Notes under the pieces: generated by a model | Told to the model about the DNA's origin: nothing | The model's input: only the letters and a program-made list of their open reading frames with translations | The model's database searches: none | Program-made: the position numbers and the translations under genes | Shown here: piece after piece, positions 46,623 to 54,334 of the stretch | How the letters are laid out: every line of letters begins with the position of its first letter | Numbering within the stretch: position 1 is the stretch's first letter | Assembly: GCF_902499175.1 (NCBI RefSeq) | Contig: NZ_CABVQC010000018.1 | Coordinates: 58,916 to 122,915 of the forward strand | Direction: 5' to 3' | Length of the DNA: 64,000 bases | DNA from: Burkholderia aenigmatica | Lineage (GTDB): Bacteria > Pseudomonadota > Gammaproteobacteria > Burkholderiales > Burkholderiaceae

Positions 46623-47012
46623 ATGTTTTCACATGTTTGCGTGGGTGTGACCGACACCGCGCGCGCCTACGATTTCTACGCGCCGCTGTTCGCGGAACTC
46701 GGGCTGCGCCTGAAATTCCGCGAGCCGGACGGCTGGTCGGGCTGGATGCCGGCCGACGCCGACCGGCCGCTGTTCTTCTTCGGCCAGCCGCTCGACGGCC
46801 GTGAGCCCGAACCGGGCAATGGCCACACGATCGCGTTCGTTGCGCCGACGCGCGCGCACGTCGATCGCTGCCACGCACTCGCGCTGCGCCATGGCGGCAC
46901 CTGCGAAGGGCCGCCGGGCCTGCGGCCGGACTATCACCGCGACTACTACGGCGCCTATTTCCGCGATCCGGACGGCAACAAGCTCTGCGTGGTCTGCCAT
47001 CGTCCCGAGTGA
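46623..47012 (+). CDS. VOC-family (glyoxalase/dioxygenase fold) protein
   Basis: 129 residues. The fold is seen in MFSHVCVGVTDTARAYDFYAPLFAELGLRL, then FFFGQPLDG, and the second half AFVAPTRAHVDRCHALALRHGG... with GAYFRDPDGNKLCVV, giving a metal-ligand set of His4, Glu (GREP) or His, and the C-terminal D-P-D-G-N segment. Such proteins include glyoxalase I, bleomycin-resistance proteins and small dioxygenases. The activity is not determined. GGAG precedes the ATG. It is divergent from the AraC regulator. Confidence 0.85.
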   Translation: MFSHVCVGVTDTARAYDFYAPLFAELGLRLKFREPDGWSGWMPADADRPLFFFGQPLDGREPEPGNGHTIAFVAPTRAHVDRCHALALRHGGTCEGPPGLRPDYHRDYYGAYFRDPDGNKLCVVCHRPE

Positions 47013-47122
47013 CGCACGATTGTCAGGATTGTATCGATAGTTGGCCGGATAACGGTGATGGCGGTCGCGTGCCGGCCGTACGCTGACAGCACGTCACGAC
47101 ACCTGTCAGCGAGGAGACCACG

Positions 47123-48373
47123 ATGCAACTGACGATTGACGACCTGCCTGCCGCGATTCGCGCGGCGAAAAGGGGGCTGCGCGCCGATCTGCCCGGTTAT
47201 GCGGCCACGTTCCGCGAACTGGAGGGCGACATTGCGCGGCAGGTCGACGCGATTCGCCGCACGCATGCGCATGGCCATGACGTGATTCCGGTGGTGCCGT
47301 TCGCGGACATCGCGGGCGGAACTGTCGATCCGCACGTGGTTGCCGCGATCCGCACGCATGGCGCGGTCGTGATTCGCGGTGTATTCGATGCGCAGCAGGC
47401 GCGCGACTGGAACGACGAGATCGGCGCGTACCTGGACGCGAACCGCTTCGCCGAGCGGCTGCACGCACGCGCCGAAGACCGCTATTTCGGCAATCTCGCG
47501 TCGGGCAAGCCGCAGATCTACGGCGTCTACTGGTCGAAGCCGCAGGTGGCTGCGCGCCAGTCTCTGGCGCTGACCCAGGCACGTGTGTTCCTCAACCGCC
47601 TGTGGCGGCACGCGGAAGGCGGGCGTACGCACTTCGATCCCGATCAGGTGCCGGCCTATGCGGACCGGATTCGCCGCCGCCCGCCCGGCTCGACGTCGCT
47701 CGGGCTGTCGCCGCACGTCGACGGCGGGTCCGTCGAACGCTGGCTCGGCGCGAATTTCCGCCAGGTCTACCGTCACGTGCTGGCGGGCCGCTGGCGCGAT
47801 TACGACCCGTTCGATGCGTCGTTCCGTCCGGACGTCGAGGAGATCCCGTCGCCGGCCGTGTGCTCGATGTTCCGCACGTTCCAGGGCTGGACCGCGCTGA
47901 CGCCGCAGGGGCCCGGCGACGGTACGCTGCAGTTGATCCCGGTCGCGAACGCGATGGCCTACGTCGTGCTGCGCGCGCTGCAGGACGATGTCGCCGAAGA
48001 CGACCTGTGCGGCGCGCGCCCCGGCCGCGCGCTGTCGATCCGGCCCGAATGGCACGCGCTGCTGCTCGACGCGCTGGTGCCGATCCCGCACATGGCGCCG
48101 GGCGACGCGGTGTTCTGGCATGGCGACGTCGTGCACGCGGTCGAGGATGCGCATCGCGGCAATGGCGACAGCAACGTGATGTACATCGCAGCCGCGCCAG
48201 GTTGCGCGAAGAACGACGCGTACCTGCAGCGCCAGCGGGCTGCGTTCCTGCGCGGCGAGAGCCCGCCCGATTTTCCGGCCGATCATTTCGAGGTCGAATT
48301 CGACGGGCGCGGCGGGGAGGGCGATCTCACGGCACTCGGCCGTTCGCAGATGGGTGTCGGGCCGGGCGCGTAG
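47123..48373 (+). CDS. DUF1479 / YbiU-type Fe(II)-dependent dioxygenase-like protein
   Basis: 416 residues. The family motif GAVVIRGVFDAQQARDWNDEIGAYLDAN is present. A probable Fe(II) triad is the H-x-D in SPHVDGG (about 200) and the distal His in WHGDVVHAVEDA (about 335), giving the double-stranded beta-helix of 2-oxoglutarate oxygenases. The substrate is unknown. GAGGAG precedes the ATG. Monocistronic, following the VOC gene after 110 bases. Confidence 0.85.
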   Translation: MQLTIDDLPAAIRAAKRGLRADLPGYAATFRELEGDIARQVDAIRRTHAHGHDVIPVVPFADIAGGTVDPHVVAAIRTHGAVVIRGVFDAQQARDWNDEIGAYLDANRFAERLHARAEDRYFGNLASGKPQIYGVYWSKPQVAARQSLALTQARVFLNRLWRHAEGGRTHFDPDQVPAYADRIRRRPPGSTSLGLSPHVDGGSVERWLGANFRQVYRHVLAGRWRDYDPFDASFRPDVEEIPSPAVCSMFRTFQGWTALTPQGPGDGTLQLIPVANAMAYVVLRALQDDVAEDDLCGARPGRALSIRPEWHALLLDALVPIPHMAPGDAVFWHGDVVHAVEDAHRGNGDSNVMYIAAAPGCAKNDAYLQRQRAAFLRGESPPDFPADHFEVEFDGRGGEGDLTALGRSQMGVGPGA

Positions 48374-48492
48374 CAGGCACACCGCAGGCGAAGGTGGCCG
48401 TTCGCCGGACGGTGAACGGCCGTTTGCCGAATCCGCTGCGTACCGCGTGCAATTCGACGCAATCGGCTGTCGGCGCCGCCGAAATCGACGCG

Positions 48493-48518
48493 AATTGCGC
48501 AATTTGGCTTCCGATAAT
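48493..48518 (+). promoter_or_regulatory. Palindrome and -10 element upstream of dimethylargininase gene
   Basis: AATTGCGCAATT (48493-48504) is a perfect 12-bp palindrome directly upstream of GATAAT (48513-48518), a -10-like element. A second inverted pair, GCAATTCG (48449-48456) and CGAATTGC (48491-48498), overlaps it. This is a good candidate site for the Lrp-type regulator encoded at 49439. Confidence 0.5.
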
Positions 48519-48581
48519 GGTCCGGACACAACGCAGCCGCCCCGTTGAAGCACGGGTGTGGCGCTGACCATGGAGGAGTCG

Positions 48582-49340
48582 ATGCAATTCACGCAAGCGA
48601 TCGTTCGCCGCCCCGCGCCGTCCTGTGGCGCGGGCCTGACCACCGCCGAGCTCGGCGCGCCCGACTACGACAAGACGCTCACGCAGTTTCACGCCTACTG
48701 TGAAGCGCTGCGCACGCTCGGCGTCGAGCTGACCGAACTGCCGCCGCTGGACGCGTTCCCCGATTCGCACTTCGTCGAGGACACCGCGGTCGTGACGCCG
48801 GAATTCGCGGTGATCACGCGCCCGGGTGCGCCCGCGCGACGCGGCGAGACGGTGCATATCGAAGCGGCACTGGCCGCACATCGCGACCTGCTGCCGATGC
48901 AGGACGGCCGCCTCGACGGCGGCGACGTGATGCAGGTCGGCAAGCGCTTCTACATCGGCCTGACGGGCCGCACCGACGCCGAAGGCATCGCCGCATTCGA
49001 ATCGCTGGTGTCGCGCTACGGCTACTCGGTCGTCGCGGTGCCGGTGGGCGCCGGCCTGCATCTCAAGTCGGTCGTCAACGCGCTCGGCGACGACACGCTG
49101 CTCGTGACCGAAGCGCTGGCCGCGCATCCGGCGTTCGCCGACTATCGCCGGATCGCGATCTCGGCCGCCGACGAATACGCGGGCAACACGCTGCGCGTGA
49201 ACGGCACGCTGATCACCCCGGCCGGCTACCCGCGCGTGCACGATGCGATCACGTCGCTCGGGCTGCCGCTGCACGTGATCGACACGAGCGAGTTCCGCAA
49301 GATGGACGGCGGGCTGACCTGCCTGTCGCTGCGGTTCTAG
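48582..49340 (+). CDS. ddaH: Dimethylargininase (DDAH)
   Basis: 252 residues. It hydrolyses N-omega-methylated arginines to citrulline and methylamines in the cytoplasm. The catalytic Cys is near the C-terminus in GGLTCLSLRF (about 247), the catalytic His is in GAGLHLKSVV (160), and the acid is in RLDGGDV (Asp112). Substrate features FVEDTAVV and TRPGAPARRGE are conserved. The LDGGDV acid segment matches the animal DDAH-1 type, where Asp is used, rather than the Glu of the Pseudomonas aeruginosa enzyme. GGAGGA lies five bases before the ATG. It is followed by a regulator and permease that fit arginine use. Confidence 0.92.
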   Translation: MQFTQAIVRRPAPSCGAGLTTAELGAPDYDKTLTQFHAYCEALRTLGVELTELPPLDAFPDSHFVEDTAVVTPEFAVITRPGAPARRGETVHIEAALAAHRDLLPMQDGRLDGGDVMQVGKRFYIGLTGRTDAEGIAAFESLVSRYGYSVVAVPVGAGLHLKSVVNALGDDTLLVTEALAAHPAFADYRRIAISAADEYAGNTLRVNGTLITPAGYPRVHDAITSLGLPLHVIDTSEFRKMDGGLTCLSLRF

Positions 49341-49438
49341 CCGATTGGCGCGCGGCCGCTTCGGCCGGATAATGTGGCCCCCGCGCGGCAACGGAGACGT
49401 TCCGCGCACCAGCCACGATCCGACCGGAGCGAACGCGG

Positions 49439-49903
49439 ATGACCGACAAGAAGATGCAGCTCGACAAGATCGATCTCCGGATCCTCGACATCCTGCGCAC
49501 CGACGGACGGATTTCCTACCGGAAGCTGTCGGAGCTCGTGAACCTCACGCCGCGGCCGTGCCAGGCGCGCGTGGAGCGGCTCGAGGCGCTCGGCGTGATC
49601 GAAGGGTACCGCGCGGTGATCAAGGCGCCGCGCGCGACCAAGCCGATCGTCGTGATCGCGCAGATCACGCTGGCCGACCACGGGCGTTCGCAGGCGCCGT
49701 TCGAGGACGAAATGCGGGCGAATCCGGCCGTGCTCGATTGCTGGCTCGTCAGCGGCACGTTCGATTTTCTCGTGCGGCTCGCGTGCGAGGATCTCGACGA
49801 GTACCGGCGGATCGCGAACGCGTGGCTGGAAAGCCCGCGGTTCCGGATCGAGAAGATCGTGACGACGGCCGAACTGCAGGCGATCAAGCGCGGCGTCGTG
49901 TGA
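49439..49903 (+). CDS. Lrp/AsnC-family transcriptional regulator
   Basis: 154 residues. The N-terminal helix-turn-helix is LDKIDLRILDILRTDGRISYRKLSELVNLTPRPCQARVERLEALGVIEGY; the C-terminal RAM domain binds amino acids (VLDCWLVSGTFDFLVRLACEDLDEYRRIAN). It lies 98 bases after ddaH and before an amino-acid permease, so it probably tunes both in response to arginine-like effectors. Confidence 0.93.
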   Translation: MTDKKMQLDKIDLRILDILRTDGRISYRKLSELVNLTPRPCQARVERLEALGVIEGYRAVIKAPRATKPIVVIAQITLADHGRSQAPFEDEMRANPAVLDCWLVSGTFDFLVRLACEDLDEYRRIANAWLESPRFRIEKIVTTAELQAIKRGVV

Positions 49904-49948
49904 GGCGGCCGGCCGGGAAGGGCCGGTTTCGACGCGAATGACCGGGTT

Positions 49949-49978
49949 GGGCGATTCGCATTCCGAATCAAATCGCCC
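49949..49978 (+). promoter_or_regulatory. Symmetric hairpin upstream of the APC permease
   Basis: GGGCGATT (49949-49956) pairs with AATCGCCC (49971-49978). Inside it GATTCG and CGAATC form a second, overlapping inverted repeat, so two alternative stems are possible. It lies 28 bases before the permease ATG and 45 bases after the Lrp stop. It could be an operator or a leader structure affecting translation. Confidence 0.4.
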
Positions 49979-50005
49979 GCCCCGAATCCAATCAGGGTGA
50001 ACACT

Positions 50006-51538
50006 ATGGATGCTTTGCAAGCGGCAGCGGAGACGGCCGCGCCGTCCGGAACGACGCTGAAGCGTCGTCTGCAGGGCCGCCACATCGCGATGATCGCGAT
50101 CGGCGGCTCGATCGGCACGGGGCTGTTCGTCGCATCGGGGGCGTCGGTCGCGCAGGCGGGGCCGGGCGGCGCGATCGCCGCGTATATCGCGATCGGGCTG
50201 ATGGTGTACTTCGTCGTCACGGGCCTCGGCGAGATGGCCGCGCTGATGCCGGTATCGGGCTCGTTTGCGATCTACGGCGAGAAGTACGTCGACGAAGGCT
50301 TCGGCGTCGCGCTCGGCTGGACCTATTGGTACAGCTGGGCCGTGACGATCGCGATCGAGCTGGTCGCCGCGCAGATCGTGATGCGCTACTGGTTTCCGAC
50401 CATACCTGGCATCTGGTGGGGCGCGGGCTTTCTCGTGCTGATCTTCCTGCTGAATACGCTGTCGGTGCGTGGCTTCGGCGAATCGGAATACTGGTTCTCG
50501 TTGATCAAGGTCGTCACCGTGGTCGCGTTCATCGCGGCCGGGTTGCTGATCGCCGCCGGCCTGATCGGGAACGGGCATCCGGTCGGCCTGCGCAACTTCA
50601 CGACCGGCGACGCGCCGTTCGTCGGCGGCGTGCACGCGATGATGAGCGTCGCGCTGATCGCGGGCTTCTCGTTTCTCGGCACCGAACTGGTCGGGATCAC
50701 GGCCGGCGAATCCGAGAATCCGCGCCAGACGATCCCGCGCGCGGTGAAGCAGATCTTCTGGCGGATCATGCTGTTCTACGTGTTTGCGATCTTCGTGATC
50801 GGCCTGCTCGTGCCGTACACGGATCCGAACCTGTTGAAGAGCGACGTGACCGACATCGGCGTGAGTCCGTTCACGCTGGTGTTCAGCCATGCGGGCTTCC
50901 GGCTCGCGGCCGGCGCGATGAATCTCGTGATCCTGACGGCCGTGCTGTCGGCCGGCAATTCCGGCACCTACGCGGCGACGCGGATGCTGTACAACCTCGC
51001 CGCGGAAGGGCGCGCGCCCGCGATGTTCGCGACGCTGTCGCCGGGCGGCGTGCCGCGCAACGCGCTGTACGCGACGATGGCCGTCGGCGGGCTGTGCTTC
51101 CTCACGTCGTTGACCAACAACCAGAGCATCTATCTGTGGCTGCTGAATACGGTCGGCATCACGGGCTTCATCGCGTGGCTCGGCATCGCGGTGTGCCATT
51201 ACCGGTTCCGCAAGGGCTTCCTGAAGCAGGGCTACCGGCTCGATCAACTGCCGTACCGCGCGAAATGGTTCCCGTTCGGGCCGCTGTTCGCGATCGCGAT
51301 CTGCATCGTGATCTCGCTCGGGCAGGACTATCAGGCGTTCTTCGCGGCCCGCATCGACTGGATGGAAGTGCTGTCGATCTACGTGTGGATTCCGCTGTTC
51401 GTCGCGATCTGGTGGGCGTATCGCCGCGCGCGCAAGAGCCGGCTCGTGCGCTACGAGGAGATGGACATCGGGCCGTGGCTGACGCGTTCGGTCGAGGCGG
51501 TCGATGCAGGGGCGAGCCGGCCCGGGCGCGGCAACTGA
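50006..51538 (+). CDS. Amino-acid permease, APC family (LysP/GABA-permease type)
   Basis: 510 residues with twelve helices. The first helix motif LQGRHIAMIAIGGSIGTGLFVASGASVAQAGPGG is the conserved APC substrate/ion site; GFSFLGTELVGITAGESENPRQTIPRAVKQIFWRI is the next diagnostic stretch, closest to LysP/AroP-like transporters. It is a proton-coupled importer, likely for basic amino acids such as arginine or lysine given the adjacent dimethylargininase; this is inference. ATG at 50006 has AGGG eight bases upstream; a GTG at 49997 is an alternative. Confidence 0.9.
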   Translation: MDALQAAAETAAPSGTTLKRRLQGRHIAMIAIGGSIGTGLFVASGASVAQAGPGGAIAAYIAIGLMVYFVVTGLGEMAALMPVSGSFAIYGEKYVDEGFGVALGWTYWYSWAVTIAIELVAAQIVMRYWFPTIPGIWWGAGFLVLIFLLNTLSVRGFGESEYWFSLIKVVTVVAFIAAGLLIAAGLIGNGHPVGLRNFTTGDAPFVGGVHAMMSVALIAGFSFLGTELVGITAGESENPRQTIPRAVKQIFWRIMLFYVFAIFVIGLLVPYTDPNLLKSDVTDIGVSPFTLVFSHAGFRLAAGAMNLVILTAVLSAGNSGTYAATRMLYNLAAEGRAPAMFATLSPGGVPRNALYATMAVGGLCFLTSLTNNQSIYLWLLNTVGITGFIAWLGIAVCHYRFRKGFLKQGYRLDQLPYRAKWFPFGPLFAIAICIVISLGQDYQAFFAARIDWMEVLSIYVWIPLFVAIWWAYRRARKSRLVRYEEMDIGPWLTRSVEAVDAGASRPGRGN

Positions 51539-51718
51539 GCGATGGCACGTACGCTGCCGGGCGATCGATGCGCTCGCCCGGCATCTCGCGTGCCCGGGGT
51601 ACATCGCTTTCTGTCGATTCCCTTTCGACTGGCGCTCGGTGCGGGTGCGTGACACTTTCATGTCGCGCTCGTCCATCGCGCGCCACCCGCGCAATCCTTT
51701 CGCAGCCCGTTCGGCGGC

Positions 51719-51739
51719 TGCTTAATCGGCCCTTAAGCA
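51719..51739. promoter_or_regulatory. Operator-like inverted repeat upstream of RND operon
   Basis: TGCTTAA (51719-51725) and TTAAGCA (51733-51739) are perfect inverted repeats with a 7-base spacer, about 85 bases before the first gene of the pump. The size and arm length suit a TetR-, MarR- or LysR-type dimer. No dedicated regulator is adjacent upstream. Confidence 0.45.
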
Positions 51740-51822
51740 AGCGGTCGAGATAATGGCGTCGCGTTTGCCTCGACCTGTCGCGGACGCGTCCATTCTCACG
51801 TTCATCCGCTCAGGAGCGACCG

Positions 51823-53235
51823 TTGTCCCGCTCTCCGCTTGCTTCGTCGTCGTTCTCCGCTTGCTGTTTGCGTGCGGCGCTTGCCGGTGCCGTGTCGTGT
51901 GCCGTCGTGCTCGGCGGCTGCACGGCATACCACCCGCGACCGTTGACCCCGCGCGCGACACTGACCACCACCGACGCGCTGAACCGGATTCGCATCGATC
52001 CGGCGGCCATGCCGCTGCCGGAACTGGCTGCGCATCGCTTCGATCCATCCGATGGCTTCGACATCGAGGAAATCGCGATGCTCGCGGTCGCGAACAATCC
52101 CGACCTGAAGCTTGCGCGCGACGATCTCGGGATTGCACAAGCGCAGGCGTTTTCCGCGGGCCTGCTGCCTGATCCGCAACTGTCGGTGTCGAGCGATTTC
52201 CCGGGCGCGGCCGGTCTCGAGCGCGCGTTCAACTACGGCCTGAGCATGGACGTGATGGCGATCGTCACGCGCAATGCGAACAAGCGGTCCGCCGACGCGA
52301 CTGTGCGCAAGACCGATCTTGGTCTGCTGTGGCAGGAGTGGCAGGTCGTCGCGCAGGCGAAGCAGCTGTACACGAAGGCGCGCTACGAGGACGCGACGTT
52401 GCCGCTGCTCGCGCAGGCGCGCGCGCTCAACACGGCGCGCTACGAGCGGATCGCGCATGCGCGGCAGGCGGGCAATGTGACGGATGACGTCGTCAGCGTC
52501 GCGTCGACTGCCTGCAGCGATGCGCGCAAGCAATACGACGACATGGTGCGTGCACGCGAGCAGACGCACCACGACCTGAACGCGCTGCTCGGGCTCGCAC
52601 CGGACGTCGAACTGCGACTGGCCGGCTCCGACCGGGCGGTGCCGCTGACCGATGCGACGCTCGACGCCGCAGTGGCCGCGCTGCCGCAGCGGCGGCCCGA
52701 CCTGATCGCGCTGCAGGCCGGCTACGACGCGCAGGAGCAGAAATATCGCGCCGCGATCCTGAACCAGTTTCCGAGCCTGAATGTCGGCTTCAATCGGGCA
52801 CGCGACACGTCGGGCATTTATACGACCGGCTTTCAGATTGCGCTGAGCCTGCCGATCTTCAATCGCAACCGCGGCAACGTCGCGATCGAGCAGGCAACCC
52901 GCCAGCGGCTGGGCGACGAATACCAGTCGCGGCTGAACGTCGCCTATGCCGATATCGCGCACCTGCGTGCCGATTCCCGTCTCGCGACGGAGCAGCTTGC
53001 GCAGGACGAGGCTGCGCTGCCCGCGCTCGAACGGGCCGCCGAGCATGCCGGGCACGCGTATGCCGCGCACGATATCGCGCTCGGCCAGTACACCGACGCG
53101 CAGCTTGTCGCGCTGACGAAGCGGATCGACGTGGCGACGCAGCGCGATGCGCTCGCCGAGCAACGCATCGGCCTGCAGGCGTTGCTCGGCAGTGCCGTCC
53201 CCGATGCCTTTTCCACCGACTCTCCCCAGCGTTGA
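51823..53235 (+). CDS. Outer-membrane efflux lipoprotein (TolC/OMF family)
   Basis: 470 residues from a TTG start preceded by AGGAG seven bases upstream. The signal peptide ends in the lipobox VLGGC (Cys33), so it is lipid-anchored. The body shows two homologous TolC halves with FDIEEIAMLAVANNPDLKLARDDLG and, later, FPSLNVGFNRARDTSGIY and long helices (LATEQLAQDEAALPALERAAEHAGHAYAAHDIALGQYTDAQLV). It forms the outer-membrane channel of a tripartite pump with the next two genes. Confidence 0.9.
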   Translation: MSRSPLASSSFSACCLRAALAGAVSCAVVLGGCTAYHPRPLTPRATLTTTDALNRIRIDPAAMPLPELAAHRFDPSDGFDIEEIAMLAVANNPDLKLARDDLGIAQAQAFSAGLLPDPQLSVSSDFPGAAGLERAFNYGLSMDVMAIVTRNANKRSADATVRKTDLGLLWQEWQVVAQAKQLYTKARYEDATLPLLAQARALNTARYERIAHARQAGNVTDDVVSVASTACSDARKQYDDMVRAREQTHHDLNALLGLAPDVELRLAGSDRAVPLTDATLDAAVAALPQRRPDLIALQAGYDAQEQKYRAAILNQFPSLNVGFNRARDTSGIYTTGFQIALSLPIFNRNRGNVAIEQATRQRLGDEYQSRLNVAYADIAHLRADSRLATEQLAQDEAALPALERAAEHAGHAYAAHDIALGQYTDAQLVALTKRIDVATQRDALAEQRIGLQALLGSAVPDAFSTDSPQR

Positions 53236-53239
53236 CTTC

Positions 53240-54334
53240 ATGCCAGCAGTCCTGAATTGCCTTACACGCCGCCGCGCGGCAGCATTCGCCGTCGCGCTTT
53301 CCGCGCTTGCGCCGTGCGCCGGGCCTGCGAGTGCCGATGAGCCCGTGACCGCCTCGGTTGAAGCCGTGCGCGTGCAGCGTGCGCCGATCTCGCAGCAAGT
53401 GCGTGCGTACGGCATTGTCGCCGCGTCGTCGGCGAGCGTGATGTCGGTGAACCTGCCGTACACCGCGCGTCTGCGCAAGGTCCTCGTGCTGCCCGGCCAG
53501 ACGGTCGCGCGCGGCACGCCACTCGTCGTCGTGCAGGCCGATCCCGCCGCGGTGCTGGCCGCATCGCAGGCGGCGAGTGCATTGACGTTGGCGCGCGGCG
53601 AACTCGCGCGTACGCGCTCGCTGTACGACGACGGTCTCGCGACGCAGTCGCAGCTGGCCGCCGCGCAGAAAGCGCTCGACGATGCGCAGCAGGGGCTGGC
53701 CGCGCAGCGGCAGATGGGCGTGCATGGCGGCGACGTGACGATCGCGGCGCCGTCCGCGGGCGTCGTGTCGCAGCTGTCGGCGCTGCCCGGCGACCAGTTG
53801 CAGGCCGGCGCGACGATCGCGCAGCTTGCGGCGACCACCGGCGCGTCGAGCCACCAGGCGAATGTCACGCTCGGCGTCGATCCGTCGTCGGCCGCGTCGA
53901 TTCATGCGGGTGACGCCGTCGTGCTGCACGGGTTGTCGACCGCGCTGGAACACGCGAATCCGGCGGGGCAGGTCGTCGTCGCGGGCGCGTCGATCGATCC
54001 GCAGAGCCAGCTCGTGAACGTCGGCGCGAACGTGCCGCTCGGCGGCACCGCGTTCATTCCCGGGACGCGCGTGAGCGCCGATATCGCGACGCAGACCGGC
54101 ACGTGGTGGGTGGTGCCGCGCTCGGCGGTACTGCGCGATGCAAAGGGCGCGTACGTGTTCCAGGTGACGCCTAAGCAGGCGGCACGTCGCGTCGATGTCG
54201 CGGTGCGCGTCGAAAGCGGCGACCGTTACGGCGTGGACGGCCCGCTGAATGCGGCCGAGCCGCTCGTCGTGACCGGCAACTACGAACTGCAGGACGGGAT
54301 GGCCGTGCGTCTTGCCGGAGGCGTGCATCGATGA
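53240..54334 (+). CDS. Periplasmic adaptor (membrane fusion) protein of RND pump
   Basis: 364 residues with a signal peptide (RRAAAFAVALSALAPCAGPASADE). The lipoyl half-motifs are at YTARLRKVLVLPGQTVARGTPLVVV and DVTIAAPSAGVVSQLSALPGDQLQAGATIAQL, flanking a short coiled hairpin (ALTLARGELARTRSLYDDGLATQSQLAAAQKALDDAQQ). The hairpin is short, as in heavy-metal-type or minimal adaptors. It links the OMF to the RND subunit. It starts four bases after the OMF stop and overlaps the pump start by four bases. Confidence 0.92.
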   Translation: MPAVLNCLTRRRAAAFAVALSALAPCAGPASADEPVTASVEAVRVQRAPISQQVRAYGIVAASSASVMSVNLPYTARLRKVLVLPGQTVARGTPLVVVQADPAAVLAASQAASALTLARGELARTRSLYDDGLATQSQLAAAQKALDDAQQGLAAQRQMGVHGGDVTIAAPSAGVVSQLSALPGDQLQAGATIAQLAATTGASSHQANVTLGVDPSSAASIHAGDAVVLHGLSTALEHANPAGQVVVAGASIDPQSQLVNVGANVPLGGTAFIPGTRVSADIATQTGTWWVVPRSAVLRDAKGAYVFQVTPKQAARRVDVAVRVESGDRYGVDGPLNAAEPLVVTGNYELQDGMAVRLAGGVHR

